Below, one piece after another: positions 1 through 8,953 of a DNA stretch of 64,000 nt. The DNA comes from Sphingomonas kaistensis. Lineage in GTDB: Bacteria; Pseudomonadota; Alphaproteobacteria; Sphingomonadales; Sphingomonadaceae. The position numbers and the translations under genes were made by a program. The notes beneath the pieces are model-generated. The model did not search any database, had not been told where the DNA came from, and worked only from the letters and a program-made list of their open reading frames with translations. The stretch lies in NCBI RefSeq assembly GCF_036884275.1, contig NZ_CP145607.1, forward strand, positions 1,847,001-1,911,000. The letters are read 5' to 3'. How positions within the stretch are numbered: the first letter of the stretch is position 1; each line of letters begins with the position of its first letter.

Positions 1-937
1 GGGAGGTGGCGGCATCGCGGCCGACGATCATGCCGACATGGCCCGAAGGCGAGGACAGCCGCTCGCCGGTGGGAGCAGTCGCCGCGGGAACGATCCGATC
101 GCCGGTGGCGGTGACATGGAGCATCGGGCAGGCGGGCAGGGGGGCGATCATGCCCGCGTTGCCGAACAGGTCTTCCACCAGTTGGCGCGCTGCCGGCAGG
201 GGAAGGGGCTCGCCGCTATTGGCCCAATCTTCCAGAGCGACGAAACGCTGCGCCTGGCTCGACCCGAGGTCGGCGGTGGCGAAGTGGGCGAATTTGGCAA
301 CGATCCGCGCCGGGTCGATCTGCCAGAAGGCGGCCTGAAGCACTTCCATCGGCAGAAAGCCGAGGCGGCCCGCCGCCGTCTCGCTTGCCCGCCAAAGGGC
401 CAGCAGCGCTTTCCTGGCGCTTCCTTCGTAGGCGCCGAAATCATAAGGCGAGGCAAGGGTCGCGACCACCCGCACGGCCGAGGTTCGCGCTGCCGCCGCA
501 AGTGCGAGCGTACCGCCCAGACAATAGCCCGCCAGAATCGCGGGACCGGCGGCTTCGACCAACGGTACGAGCCGCTCATCGACATGGCCGTCGAGGCTGA
601 GCTCCTGGCGCGCCGCGGCCAGTCCCCAATCGAGCAGCAGGACCCGGTGCCGCGCCGCGAGCGCATCGGCGAGCGAGCAATCGGGGTCGAGATCAAGGAT
701 GGTCGGCGGATTGATCAGCGAAGGGACCAGGATCACCGTCGGCCCGGACCCTCCGCAATCGCGCAGGGTGACGCCGGCCACTTCCTGCACGACCGGTCGC
801 TCGCGCCGTGATGGCGGGGGCGGCGCGAACTGGTAGCGGCGCAGTCCGTCGAGCGCCGCGCGGCCCAATGCCGGGTCATCGATGGCCGCGTCGCGCAGCA
901 ATTCGAGGAATAACGGCAAAGGCCGTGGCCCGCGCAT
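1..937 (-). CDS. PhaC-like alpha/beta hydrolase (partial, 3' end outside window)
   Basis: This is a polyhydroxyalkanoate synthase-related alpha/beta hydrolase on the minus strand that stays open to the window edge. Translation from the ATG at 937 gives an MRGPRPLPLF N-terminus. The nucleophile elbow is G-Y-C-L-G-G with Cys about 139, the PhaC-type cysteine box rather than a serine lipase box. A GDRIVPA motif (Asp about 280) and a GHVGM motif (His about 300) complete a Cys-Asp-His triad. At about 312 visible residues it is shorter than classical class I PhaC (near 600), so it may be a PhaC-like hydrolase or depolymerase rather than a true synthase. It is divergent from phaR across 61 bp, which supports a PHA role. 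Confidence 0.8.
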   Translation of the reverse strand, partial: MRGPRPLPLFLELLRDAAIDDPALGRAALDGLRRYQFAPPPPSRRERPVVQEVAGVTLRDCGGSGPTVILVPSLINPPTILDLDPDCSLADALAARHRVLLLDWGLAAARQELSLDGHVDERLVPLVEAAGPAILAGYCLGGTLALAAAARTSAVRVVATLASPYDFGAYEGSARKALLALWRASETAAGRLGFLPMEVLQAAFWQIDPARIVAKFAHFATADLGSSQAQRFVALEDWANSGEPLPLPAARQLVEDLFGNAGMIAPLPACPMLHVTATGDRIVPAATAPTGERLSSPSGHVGMIVGRDAATS

Positions 938-998
938 TTGTTGCGGCGCAGTATGCGGCGGTGCTAGGTCGTGGGCCACGTCGCCGCAAGGACTGCCC

Positions 999-1535
999 AT
1001 GAATGCTTCGCCCCACAAGGTCACGATCAAGAAATACGCCAACCGGCGACTCTACGACACCGAAAGCTCGACCTATGTCACGCTGGATCGCCTGGCGCAG
1101 ATGATCCGCGAGGGGCGCGATTTTGTCGTGGTCGATGCCAAGACCGGGGAGGACATTACCCATCAGGCGCTGACCCAGATCATCGTCGAGGAAGAAGCCC
1201 GCGGCGGGGCGACCATGCTTCCGGCGAGCTTCCTGCGCCAGCTGATCGCGCTGTACGGCAACTCGATGCAGACGATGGTGCCGGGATATCTCGACGCCGC
1301 GATGCAGAGCTTTTCCAAGAACCAGGCCGCCTTCAAGGACGCATTCGGAACCAACCTGTTTGCCGACATGGCGAAGCGGCAGATGGCCTTGTTCGAGAAA
1401 GGCGCGAAGGCGTTCACCGGTGCAGCGGCGGCGCCCGCGCGGGCGGCGGAGCCGGCTCAGCCCAAGGACGACGTCGCGGCGCTCAAGGCCGAGCTCGACG
1501 CGCTTCGGGCCAAGGTCGACAAGCTGGGGAGCTGA
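999..1535 (+). CDS. phaR: Polyhydroxyalkanoate synthesis repressor PhaR
   Basis: PhaR is a DNA- and PHA-binding repressor of phasin and PHA granule genes. The N-terminal PHB_acc_N domain is clear (KKYANRRLYDTESSTYVTL, residues about 10-30), followed by the PHB_acc region with MLPASFLRQLIALYG. The C-terminus is Ala/Pro-rich and ends in a short coiled coil (about residues 155-178). The 178-residue length is usual for the family. I chose the ATG at 999 because the conserved domain starts directly after it; the upstream in-frame extension runs into the divergent PhaC-like gene. The 61-bp divergent gap probably carries both promoters and a PhaR operator, but I did not identify one. Confidence 0.93.
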   Translation: MNASPHKVTIKKYANRRLYDTESSTYVTLDRLAQMIREGRDFVVVDAKTGEDITHQALTQIIVEEEARGGATMLPASFLRQLIALYGNSMQTMVPGYLDAAMQSFSKNQAAFKDAFGTNLFADMAKRQMALFEKGAKAFTGAAAAPARAAEPAQPKDDVAALKAELDALRAKVDKLGS

Positions 1536-1540
1536 ACCGG

Positions 1541-1969
1541 GTGAGCCTTTTTGCATTGACGCTTGCCGCGCTGCAGACCGCCGCCGCGCCCGCGCTTCAA
1601 CCGCCGCCGGCCGACTGGCGGACCCGCGCGACCACCGCCGGGGTATGGAGCTGGCGCAACGCTTCCGACGCCAGCGAAGCGATGTTTTCCGATTCGCGCG
1701 GGGTGCAGCTGGTGATCCGATGCACCCGCGCGACTCGGCGAATCACCTTTTCACGCACCGGTGCGGCGCCCACGCAACGGATTCGCATCGCGACGACCAG
1801 CAGCGAGCGTCAGCTTCCGCCCGGCAACATGCTGCTGGCAAGCGATCCCTTGCTCGACGCAATCGCCTTCAGCCGCGGGCGGTTGTGGGTGGATGCGACC
1901 GGCGTCATGCCGCTGGTCCTGCGTTCGGCCCCGGAGCCGGCACGAGCGGTCGAGGATTGCCGAAGCTGA
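1541..1969 (+). CDS. Hypothetical exported protein
   Basis: I do not recognise this 142-residue protein. It begins with GTG five bases after the phaR stop, so it is probably co-transcribed. The N-terminus VSLFALTLAALQTAAAPAL looks like a Sec signal peptide, followed by a Pro-rich linker. The rest is rich in Arg, Thr and Ser and has two cysteines (in VIRCTR and VEDCRS) that could form a disulfide in the periplasm. No catalytic motif is visible. Confidence 0.6.
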   Translation: MSLFALTLAALQTAAAPALQPPPADWRTRATTAGVWSWRNASDASEAMFSDSRGVQLVIRCTRATRRITFSRTGAAPTQRIRIATTSSERQLPPGNMLLASDPLLDAIAFSRGRLWVDATGVMPLVLRSAPEPARAVEDCRS

Positions 1970-2033
1970 CGATCATTTCAAGGCTTGAACGATCCATACT
2001 TTCGCGCATTCTGCGGGTGCCAACAACACAGCG

Positions 2034-2047
2034 AAAGGAGGTGATCC
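2034..2047 (+). promoter_or_regulatory. Full-length Shine-Dalgarno (perfect anti-16S tail match)
   Basis: The sequence AAAGGAGGTGATCC is complementary over 14 bases to the universally conserved 3' end of 16S rRNA. Its AGGAGG core lies 7 bases before the ATG at 2049. Most genes in this window show only 4-6 matching bases, so this ribosome site is exceptional and fixes the start of the short reading frame behind it. Confidence 0.75.
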
Positions 2048-2048
2048 G

Positions 2049-2105
2049 ATGTCTCATGGTTCAGCAAGGGGCACGGTGAAGTTCGTTCGGGAGATGCAGG
2101 CCTAA
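2049..2105 (+). CDS. Short 18-residue leader-like ORF
   Basis: This is an 18-codon frame, MSHGSARGTVKFVREMQA, directly behind an extreme Shine-Dalgarno. The GTVKF segment resembles the start of cold-shock proteins but ends in TAA before any RNP motif. A 6-bp hairpin (GCAGGC 2096-2101, GCCTGC 2109-2114) holds the stop codon in its loop. A Rho-independent terminator follows at 2162-2195. The unit could be a regulatory leader peptide for the gene at 2280, a small translated RNA, or the remnant of a csp gene. No function is known to me. Confidence 0.4.
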   Translation: MSHGSARGTVKFVREMQA

Positions 2106-2161
2106 TCAGCCTGCCCGATGGTCTCCCGGGCTGGAGCTCTCCGGCCGCTGACCATGTCGAA

Positions 2162-2195
2162 GGGGCCGTTGTCTTACGGGACGACGGTCCCTTTT
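2162..2195 (+). terminator. Rho-independent terminator after the short ORF
   Basis: Bases 2162-2173 (GGGGCCGTTGTC) pair with 2180-2191 (GACGACGGTCCC) over 12 bp with two G-U pairs. The loop is six bases, and TTTT follows at 2192-2195. It separates the short ORF from the gene at 2280, so it could act as a terminator or attenuator. Confidence 0.65.
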
Positions 2196-2279
2196 ACGCG
2201 TCTGGAACGGCGTATTCGCGGGAACCGTTGCGGCGCTGCATCGTCTTGTCGGCAACGCATCCAACGGGGAGATTATCTC

Positions 2280-3041
2280 GTGGCCAGGTCCAAGACCTCG
2301 AAATCGAACAATCAGGGCGGCAGCAGCAGCTTCACCAGTCAGGAAGACAAGCTCGGCGCGGCCGGCGGCGGAGCCGGTTCCAGCGATAGCGGCAACGACG
2401 CCAAGGATGGCCACGACGGCAATCTCAACGAAACGCTCGACAAGCTCGCCAAGGCGGCGATGAGCAAGGAAATGCTTGCCGCGGGCCTCGCCGCCGCGGC
2501 TGCCGCGATCAGCGCGAGCCCTACGGTCCGCCGCAAGATCCGCGACGCCGGGCTGGACGCGGCCGATAGCGCGACCAATGCGGCTACCTCGATGGCGAAC
2601 AGCGTCGGAAAGCTTGGCTCGCTGATCGCCGAAGCCGTCGCCGACGCCGCGCAAAAGGTGCTGGGCGGTTCGGACTCGTCGTCATCTTCGTCGGGCAGCA
2701 GCCGCAGGTCGTCGGCCAAATCCGGTGCAAGCACTGCCAAACGCAGCGCCAGCCAGCGCGCCTCGGCGGCCAAGGAAAAGGCGACCGGCACGGGCCGCTC
2801 CACTTCGTCGCGCAGCAGTAGCGGCGCTTCGACCAGCACCCGCAAGAAGGCCGAAGGTGCCGCTGGTGCCGCCAAGAGCGCTGCGACCGCGCCCAAGCGC
2901 GCTGCCGCCAGCCGCAGCGGCACCGCTGCACGCACGCGTTCGACCACCGCGCGGAGCACGGGTACGGCCCGGCGCGGTTCGACCCGCAAGCCCACGGGTG
3001 GCGGCTCGAATGGCGGGGGCGAGGGCGGCAGCGACAGCTAA
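2280..3041 (+). CDS. Ala/Ser/Lys/Arg-rich low-complexity protein
   Basis: I do not recognise a named family. The GTG at 2280 is preceded by GGGGAG at a good distance; in-frame ATGs further upstream lie in or before the terminator and are unlikely starts. The 253-residue product has a Ser/Gly/Asn-rich head, an Ala-rich helical core (about residues 60-125, with SPTVRRKIRDAG), then about 120 residues of Ser, Ala, Arg, Lys and Thr repeats resembling histone H1-like or AlgP-type basic tails. The tail suggests nucleic-acid binding and disorder (inference). A strong terminator follows at 3065, so the gene is its own unit. Confidence 0.7.
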   Translation: MARSKTSKSNNQGGSSSFTSQEDKLGAAGGGAGSSDSGNDAKDGHDGNLNETLDKLAKAAMSKEMLAAGLAAAAAAISASPTVRRKIRDAGLDAADSATNAATSMANSVGKLGSLIAEAVADAAQKVLGGSDSSSSSSGSSRRSSAKSGASTAKRSASQRASAAKEKATGTGRSTSSRSSSGASTSTRKKAEGAAGAAKSAATAPKRAAASRSGTAARTRSTTARSTGTARRGSTRKPTGGGSNGGGEGGSDS

Positions 3042-3064
3042 GCTTCCCGCAGCAAGCGACAAAA

Positions 3065-3096
3065 AGGGCCTTCGTCCGCTGGACGGGGGCTCTTTC
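3065..3096 (+). terminator. Rho-independent terminator
   Basis: Bases 3065-3077 pair with 3081-3093 around a GCT loop (AGGGCCTTCGTCC against GGACGGGGGCTCT), with a few G-U pairs. A T-rich run follows. It lies between the low-complexity gene and glmU. Confidence 0.65.
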
Positions 3097-3129
3097 TCTT
3101 TGACGCGTCCTCTGCCACAGGCCGTGATC

Positions 3130-4476
3130 ATGAAGCCGCTTGCCGTTGTCATTCTCGCTGCCGGGCAGGGCACCCGGATGCGCTCGGACCTGCACAAGGT
3201 CCTTCACACGCTCGCCGGCAAGCCAATGCTGATGCACCTTCTCGATACCGTCGATACGCTTGATGCCGAGCGGCGGGTGGTGGTGGTCGGCAAGGGCCGC
3301 GAGCAGCTTGAAAGCGCGCTCGAAGGACACGGACTGACGCTGGCGGTACAGGCCGAGCAGAAGGGTACCGGCCATGCGGTCGCACAGGCCGCCGATGCGC
3401 TGGCCGGCTTCGAAGGCACCGTGCTGGTGCTGTACGGCGATACGCCGTGCGTCGATGTCGAGACGCTGCAGCGCATGCGTTCGCGGCTCGAGGCCGAGGA
3501 CGCGCCGGGGGTGGTTGTGCTCGCTTCCTCGCCCGCCGATCCCGCGGCTTATGGTCGGGTCATTCTCGGCGACGGCGATACGATCGCCAAGATGGTCGAA
3601 TATAAGGATGCGACCGAAGAGGAGCGCGCGGTTCGGCTTTGCAACAGCGGGATGATGGCGGTTGCCGCGACCAACCTGTTCCGCTGGCTGTCGCAAGTCG
3701 GCAACGATAATGCCGCCGGCGAATATTATCTCCCCGATATCGTGATGATCGCCAATGCTGAAGGGCGTCACAGTGTCGCGGTCGAATGCGATGCGTGGCA
3801 GACCGCGGGGATCAACAGCCGCACCGAACTCGCGCAGGTCGAGCGCGAGTGGCAGGGGCGCCGCCGAACTCAGGCGATGGTGGAGGGGGCGACGTTGCTC
3901 GATCCCGACACCGTCTGGTTCAGCGCCGACACCAGGCTCGGGCGCGACGTGCTGATCGAACCGAGCGTGTTCTTCGGTCCGGGCGTGACCGTCGCCGATG
4001 GCGCGATCATCCGCGCCTTTTCGCATCTCGAAGGCGCGCTGGTCGGGCCCGGCGCCGAGGTTGGTCCCTACGCTCGCCTGCGCCCCGGCGCGGAGCTCGG
4101 CGAAAAGTCCAAGGTCGGCAATTTCGTCGAGATCAAGAAGGCGCGGCTGGGCGCGAAGGCCAAGGCCAATCACCTGAGCTATATCGGCGATGCCGAAGTC
4201 GGCGCGGGCGCCAACATCGGGGCCGGCACCATCACCTGCAACTACGATGGCTTTTTCAAGTATCCGACGCGGATCGGCGAAGGCGCCTTTATCGGTTCCA
4301 ACTCTTCGCTGGTCGCGCCGGTGACCGTCGGAGCGCGCGCGATCGTCGGGGCAGGCTCGGTCGTCACCCGCGATGTGGACGGCGATGCGCTCGGCGTCAC
4401 CCGTGCCGAACAGAAGCAACTCACCGGTTGGGCGGCGCGCTTTCGCGAACGCCAGTCGGCCAAGAAGGGCAAGTAA
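3130..4476 (+). CDS. glmU: Bifunctional UDP-GlcNAc pyrophosphorylase / GlcN-1-P acetyltransferase
   Basis: GlmU acetylates glucosamine-1-phosphate and then uridylylates it to UDP-GlcNAc for peptidoglycan and LPS. The nucleotidyltransferase signature LAAGQGTRMRS is at residues 9-19, and YGDTP and NSGMM motifs follow in the N-terminal half. The C-terminal half is a left-handed beta-helix of hexapeptide repeats, with the acetyltransferase motifs NFVEIKKARLG, NHLSYIGDAEVG and CNYDG. The 448-residue length is standard. The ATG at 3130 places the first motif at the expected position. It lies 5 bp before glmS and forms an operon with it. Confidence 0.97.
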   Translation: MKPLAVVILAAGQGTRMRSDLHKVLHTLAGKPMLMHLLDTVDTLDAERRVVVVGKGREQLESALEGHGLTLAVQAEQKGTGHAVAQAADALAGFEGTVLVLYGDTPCVDVETLQRMRSRLEAEDAPGVVVLASSPADPAAYGRVILGDGDTIAKMVEYKDATEEERAVRLCNSGMMAVAATNLFRWLSQVGNDNAAGEYYLPDIVMIANAEGRHSVAVECDAWQTAGINSRTELAQVEREWQGRRRTQAMVEGATLLDPDTVWFSADTRLGRDVLIEPSVFFGPGVTVADGAIIRAFSHLEGALVGPGAEVGPYARLRPGAELGEKSKVGNFVEIKKARLGAKAKANHLSYIGDAEVGAGANIGAGTITCNYDGFFKYPTRIGEGAFIGSNSSLVAPVTVGARAIVGAGSVVTRDVDGDALGVTRAEQKQLTGWAARFRERQSAKKGK

Positions 4477-4481
4477 GCGTC

Positions 4482-6305
4482 ATGTGCGGAATTGTCGCCA
4501 TTGTCGGTCAGGAACCGGTTGCCCAGCGGTTGTTCGAGGGCCTCCGTCGCCTCGAATATCGCGGCTATGACAGCGCGGGCATCTGCACGTTGGTCGAAGG
4601 CGGCTTCGACCGCCGGCGGGCCGAGGGCAAGCTCGACAATCTGGGTGCGCGGCTGGCGGACAGTCCGCTTCCCGGCATCACGGGCATCGCGCACACCCGC
4701 TGGGCGACGCACGGGCGCCCGACCGAGGCCAATGCCCACCCGCACATCGCCGGGCCGGTGGCGCTGGTTCACAATGGCATCATTGAGAACTTCAAGCCGC
4801 TCCGCGCCGAACTGGTCGCCGGAGGCCGCACGCTGCTGAGCGAAACCGACAGCGAGGTGGTCGCTCATCTCGTTGCGCGCGAGGTCGAGGCTGGTCGCAG
4901 TCCCGAAGAAGCGGTCTCCGTCGTCCTGCCGCGACTGCACGGCGCTTTCGCCATGGCCTTTCTATTCCGTGACCACGACGGTCTCGTGATCGGCGCCCGG
5001 ATGGGCGCGCCGCTGACCGTCGGCTATGGCGAGGGCGAGAATTATCTCGGGTCCGACGCCATCGCGCTGGCGCCGTGGACCCGCCGCATCGCCTATCTCG
5101 AAGAAGGCGACTGGGTCGTCGTCCGCAACGAGGAGGTCCGCATCTTCGATCGCGACAATCAGGCTGTCGAACGCCAGATCGTGACCAGCGAAGCCAATGC
5201 CGAGACCATCTCCAAGGGCAATCACGCGCACTTCATGCGCAAGGAGATTTTCGAGCAGCCGCTGGTCGTCGCGCAGACCCTGCAAAGCTATGTCCGTGCG
5301 TTCGACGGCGAAGTCGCCATCCCCACCGCCGACTTCGACCTGAGCCAGGTCGACCGGGTAACGATGGTCGCCTGCGGCACCAGCTATTACGCCGGGATGG
5401 TCGGCAAATACTGGATCGAGCGCTTCGCCCGCGTACCGGTCGACATCGATGTCGCAAGCGAGTTTCGCTACCGCGACCCGGTGCTCGAAAAGGGCGGCCT
5501 TGCCCTCTTCATCAGCCAATCGGGCGAAACCGCCGATACGCTCGCCGCGCTTCGCCATGCGCGGGCTGAAGGGCAGAAGATCGCGGTGGTCGTGAACGTG
5601 CCGACCAGTTCGATGGCGCGCGAAGCGGATCTGCTCCTGCCGACCCGCGCCGGCCCCGAGATCGGCGTCGCCTCGACCAAGGCCTTCACCTGCCAGCTTG
5701 CCGTGCTCGCCGCGCTGGCGGTCAATCTCGCCCGCGCTCGCGGCCGGATCACGGCGGACGAGGAGCGCGAAATCGTCTCTCATCTCACCGAAGCGCCCGA
5801 GGCCATGGCGCGCGCGATCGAGCATGATGACGACATCAAGGCAATGGCGCCGCTGATCGCGCCGGCCCGCGACGTGCTCTATCTCGGCCGTGGCCCTGAT
5901 TACCCGATGGCACTCGAAGGCGCGCTGAAACTGAAGGAAATCAGCTATATTCACGCGGAAGGCTATGCCGCGGGCGAGATGAAGCATGGGCCGATAGCGC
6001 TGATCGACGATGCCGTTCCGGTGATCGTGCTGGCTCCGTCGGGACCCCTCTTCGACAAGACCGTCAGCAACATGCAGGAAGTGAGCGCCCGGGGCGGCAA
6101 GATCATCCTGATCAGCGATGCCGAGGGCATTGCTGCGGCGGGCGAGGGCTGTGTGGCGACGATCGAAATGCCGTCGGTTCACGAACTGATCGCGCCGCTC
6201 GTCTATGCCGTGCCGGTGCAATTGCTCGCCTATCATGTGGCGGTGTGGAAGGGCACCGACGTCGACCAGCCCCGCAATCTCGCCAAGAGCGTGACAGTGG
6301 AATGA
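4482..6305 (+). CDS. glmS: Glutamine-fructose-6-phosphate aminotransferase (isomerizing)
   Basis: GlmS converts fructose-6-phosphate and glutamine to glucosamine-6-phosphate, the entry to amino-sugar synthesis. The start MCGIVAIVG exposes the catalytic Cys2 of the class II glutaminase domain (about residues 1-220). Two SIS domains follow (VACGTSYYAG and LFISQSGETADT, then YLGRGPDYPMALEGALKLKEISY). The C-terminus DQPRNLAKSVTVE is the conserved family ending. The 607-residue length is normal. No glmS ribozyme is expected or seen in this Gram-negative context. Confidence 0.97.
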   Translation: MCGIVAIVGQEPVAQRLFEGLRRLEYRGYDSAGICTLVEGGFDRRRAEGKLDNLGARLADSPLPGITGIAHTRWATHGRPTEANAHPHIAGPVALVHNGIIENFKPLRAELVAGGRTLLSETDSEVVAHLVAREVEAGRSPEEAVSVVLPRLHGAFAMAFLFRDHDGLVIGARMGAPLTVGYGEGENYLGSDAIALAPWTRRIAYLEEGDWVVVRNEEVRIFDRDNQAVERQIVTSEANAETISKGNHAHFMRKEIFEQPLVVAQTLQSYVRAFDGEVAIPTADFDLSQVDRVTMVACGTSYYAGMVGKYWIERFARVPVDIDVASEFRYRDPVLEKGGLALFISQSGETADTLAALRHARAEGQKIAVVVNVPTSSMAREADLLLPTRAGPEIGVASTKAFTCQLAVLAALAVNLARARGRITADEEREIVSHLTEAPEAMARAIEHDDDIKAMAPLIAPARDVLYLGRGPDYPMALEGALKLKEISYIHAEGYAAGEMKHGPIALIDDAVPVIVLAPSGPLFDKTVSNMQEVSARGGKIILISDAEGIAAAGEGCVATIEMPSVHELIAPLVYAVPVQLLAYHVAVWKGTDVDQPRNLAKSVTVE

Positions 6306-6309
6306 TCGC

Positions 6310-7413
6310 CTAAGCGTCGAGCCAAGTGCGATAGGGGATCCAGTGGTCGCTATAGGTACCGAACGTCAGCCAGGTGAATAGCACCGCGGCGCTGTAGGCG
6401 GCGACCAGGAACGTTCCCAAACCGCGCTGCAGCAGCGTGCCCGGAATGCGCGCCAGGACGACGACCTGGATCGGCAGCAGGTAAAGCGCCACCCGGTCGA
6501 CCGCTGTCGATGAAGGCGAGACGACGAGGGCGACCGTGCTGGCGATCGCTACCAACGAGAAGTTGCGCCAAAGCTTCTCCTCGCTTTCGCTGAACCCGAA
6601 GCGCTTGCGATAAATGAGGAAGATGATCCCCGGCAGCAGCGACATGGAAATGCGGATCGCCGCGCCCGACGAGCTGTAGCGGGCGCCGATGTAATTCTTG
6701 ACCAATGCCTCGACGCTGTCCTGCAGCAACAATGTGTAAAGCCCGACGCCGGCGGTGGCGAGCAGGGCGATATCGACGATCCTGCGGCGGTTTCCAAGAA
6801 AGGCGACCATCGGCAGACACACCACCACGCTTTTGTGGAAAAGCGCGGCCATCCCGACCCAGAAGATGAAGCGCGGCAGGCTGTCGGTGCGCAGCAGGGT
6901 GGCGAGCCCCAGCATCAGAAACCCCAGCGCCGCGGCTTGCCGAGTATAGCCCATCGCGACAACGACGATCAGATACGGAACCGCCAACAGCAGCGAGAGC
7001 CATGGATTGGGCTCTCTGCGGACCAGCGCAGCAAGACCTCAGACGGTGATCGCCCCGCAGACGAGGTTGACCAGCCACACGTCCGCCCCGACCTGCTGGC
7101 CCAGCCAGTTCAGGAATTCGTAGCCGGGGTCGCCTCGCAGCAAGGTCTGGTCCAGCGTCCGGAAACCGGCGCGCTTGAACATGAATTCATAGGTTTCCCA
7201 GTCGCCGCCGACGTCGTAGCGAAGCCCGATCATCAGCGTCATGCCGATAAGGCCGATCACCGCGATGATCGACAAGCCGGGGCCATCCGTGGCGGAAAGC
7301 GCCCCTGGATATTGGTGACGGTCTTGGGGCGTTTGCCATTCCGGCGCACTGTGACGCTGCGACAACATCACGCCGAGAAAGAAGAACGCCCAAAGAGACC
7401 AGTAGGGGATCAC
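6310..7413 (-). pseudogene. EpsG-family polysaccharide polymerase interrupted by an in-frame TGA
   Basis: The minus-strand frame from ATG 7413 encodes an EpsG-like multi-span membrane protein, starting [14 protein letters not shown] and with [13 protein letters not shown] in the N-terminal part. It hits TGA at 7039-7041. Reading straight through in the same frame continues as [13 protein letters not shown] and then a hydrophobic stretch with [12 protein letters not shown], ending at 6310. The stop replaces what is naturally TGG (Trp), so one G-to-A change explains the break. Intact, the protein would have about 367 residues. It is likely the Wzy-type polymerase of the locus. Either it is a recent pseudogene or this base is a sequencing error. 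Confidence 0.8.
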
Positions 7414-7530
7414 GGGCGGCCACCGCTTTGCGAGACCTGCCGCCGGACTTTACGCTCGCTTTGGCAAAAGTCTCTGCTATCGGACGGTCGAAGCCTCATG
7501 GGGCGCGGCGTAGCGAAGCGGGGAGAAGCA

Positions 7531-8409
7531 GTGAAGGGGATTATTCTGGCCGGTGGGAGCGGGACCCGCCTCTATCCGGCGACTTTGGCCGCGTCGAAGC
7601 AGATGCTTCCGGTCTACGACAAGCCGATGGTATATTATCCGCTCGGCATGCTGATGCTGGCGGGGATCCGCGACATCCTGCTGATCTCGACGCCTCACGA
7701 TCTGCCGCTCTTCCAGCGACTGCTCGGCGACGGAAGCGAATTCGGCATTCGTTTGAGCTATGCCGTGCAGCCCGAGCCCAATGGTCTTGCCGAAGCCTTT
7801 ATCATCGGGCGCGAATTCATCGGCGACGACAAGGTCGCGCTCGTGCTGGGTGACAACATCTTCTACGGCGCCGGTCTTGGTGATCTCGCCCGCGAGGCCG
7901 CGGCGCGCGAGACGGGTGCGACGGTGTTCGCTTATTCGGTCGACGATCCCGAGCGCTATGGTGTCGCCACCTTCGATTCCGATGGCCGGGTCACCGATAT
8001 CGAGGAAAAGCCCGCCAATCCGAAATCGCATTTCGCGGTGACCGGCCTGTACTTCTACGACAATCGCGTGGTCGACATCGCCGCCAATCTCGCGCCCAGC
8101 CCGCGCGGCGAGCTCGAGATCACCGACGTCAATCGCGCTTATCTCGCGGACGGTGATCTGTACGTCACCCGGCTCGGCCGGGGCTATGCCTGGCTCGACA
8201 CCGGCACGCACGAAAGCCTCCTTGATGCGAGCAGCTTTGTCCGGACCATCGAGCATCGCCAAGGGGTGAAGGTGATGTGCCCCGAGGAAATCGCGCTCGA
8301 GCAGGGCTGGCTCGACGGCGCCGCCGTGTTGAAACGTGCTGAACAACTCGGCAAGACGCCGTACGCCACCTACCTTCGCCGCCGGGTGCAGGAGCTCGCC
8401 GATGCTTGA
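7531..8409 (+). CDS. rmlA: Glucose-1-phosphate thymidylyltransferase
   Basis: RmlA forms dTDP-glucose from dTTP and glucose-1-phosphate, the first step to dTDP-rhamnose and to dTDP-amino sugars. The signature [18 protein letters not shown] and [10 protein letters not shown] are in the first 40 residues, and GDNIFYG and EEKP motifs follow. I chose GTG at 7531, behind GGGGAG, because it gives the standard 292-residue protein; an in-frame ATG at 7498 would add 11 residues. It is the first gene of an overlapping rmlACBD run. Confidence 0.95.
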   Translation: MKGIILAGGSGTRLYPATLAASKQMLPVYDKPMVYYPLGMLMLAGIRDILLISTPHDLPLFQRLLGDGSEFGIRLSYAVQPEPNGLAEAFIIGREFIGDDKVALVLGDNIFYGAGLGDLAREAAARETGATVFAYSVDDPERYGVATFDSDGRVTDIEEKPANPKSHFAVTGLYFYDNRVVDIAANLAPSPRGELEITDVNRAYLADGDLYVTRLGRGYAWLDTGTHESLLDASSFVRTIEHRQGVKVMCPEEIALEQGWLDGAAVLKRAEQLGKTPYATYLRRRVQELADA

Positions 8410-8953
8410 GGTGAGGGAAACCGGGTTGCCGGGCGTCCTTGAACTGCTGCCGCGAAAGATCGGCGATGATCGCGGATTTTTCTCCGAAGTGTGGAGCGAG
8501 CGCAGCTTTAAAGAAGCCGGGCTCGATTACAGCTTCGTGCAGGACAATCACAGCCGTTCGGCCAAGGGCGTGCTGCGCGGCCTTCATTATCAGCTCGAAC
8601 CCATCGCTCAGACCAAGCTCGTGCGCGTGACGCGCGGCAGCGTGTTCGATGTCGCAGTCGATATTCGCCGGTCAAGCCCGACCTTCGGAAAATGGATCGG
8701 CGTCACCCTGTCGGCGGACAGCTGGAATCAACTGCTGGTCCCGGCGGGTTTCGCCCATGGCTTTCTCGCCCTCGAAGACGGGAGCGAGGTGCAGTACAAG
8801 GTGGACGCGCCCTACAGCCCCGCCCACGACCGCGGCATCAATCCCGACGATCCCGCCATCGGCATCGACTGGCCGCTACCCCGCGACCAATGGCTGTTGT
8901 CGACCAAGGATCAGAACGCCCCCCATCTTGCAGAGGCCGAAGTCTTTTCATGA
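8402..8953 (+). CDS. rmlC: dTDP-4-dehydrorhamnose 3,5-epimerase
   Basis: RmlC epimerises dTDP-4-keto-6-deoxyglucose at C3 and C5. The cupin motifs are present: [17 protein letters not shown] with the catalytic His, and [14 protein letters not shown]. The C-terminal DWPLP is typical. It has 183 residues, the usual length. The start overlaps the end of rmlA by 8 bases, implying translational coupling. Confidence 0.95.
   Translation: MLEVRETGLPGVLELLPRKIGDDRGFFSEVWSERSFKEAGLDYSFVQDNHSRSAKGVLRGLHYQLEPIAQTKLVRVTRGSVFDVAVDIRRSSPTFGKWIGVTLSADSWNQLLVPAGFAHGFLALEDGSEVQYKVDAPYSPAHDRGINPDDPAIGIDWPLPRDQWLLSTKDQNAPHLAEAEVFS

Noticed and set aside
38..811. 257-codon plus-strand frame
   Set aside because: It is antisense to the PhaC-like hydrolase, whose minus frame has the GYCLGG box, GDRIVPA and GHVGM. 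The plus frame is Arg/Gly-rich with no motif.
1985..2013. Possible -35/-10 promoter (TTGAAC, 17 bp, ATTCTG) before the short leader unit
   Set aside because: The -10 match is poor and spacing alone is weak evidence, so I do not list it as a feature.
2584..4419. 611-codon minus-strand frame
   Set aside because: Antisense to glmU and the low-complexity gene; long open antisense frames are expected at this GC content.
4400..4500. glmS ribozyme or riboswitch upstream of glmS
   Set aside because: Only 5 bp separate glmU and glmS and no ribozyme-like structure is possible; the element is confined mainly to Firmicutes.
4962..6236. 424-codon minus-strand frame
   Set aside because: Antisense to glmS, with His/Arg/Asp-rich composition and no motif.
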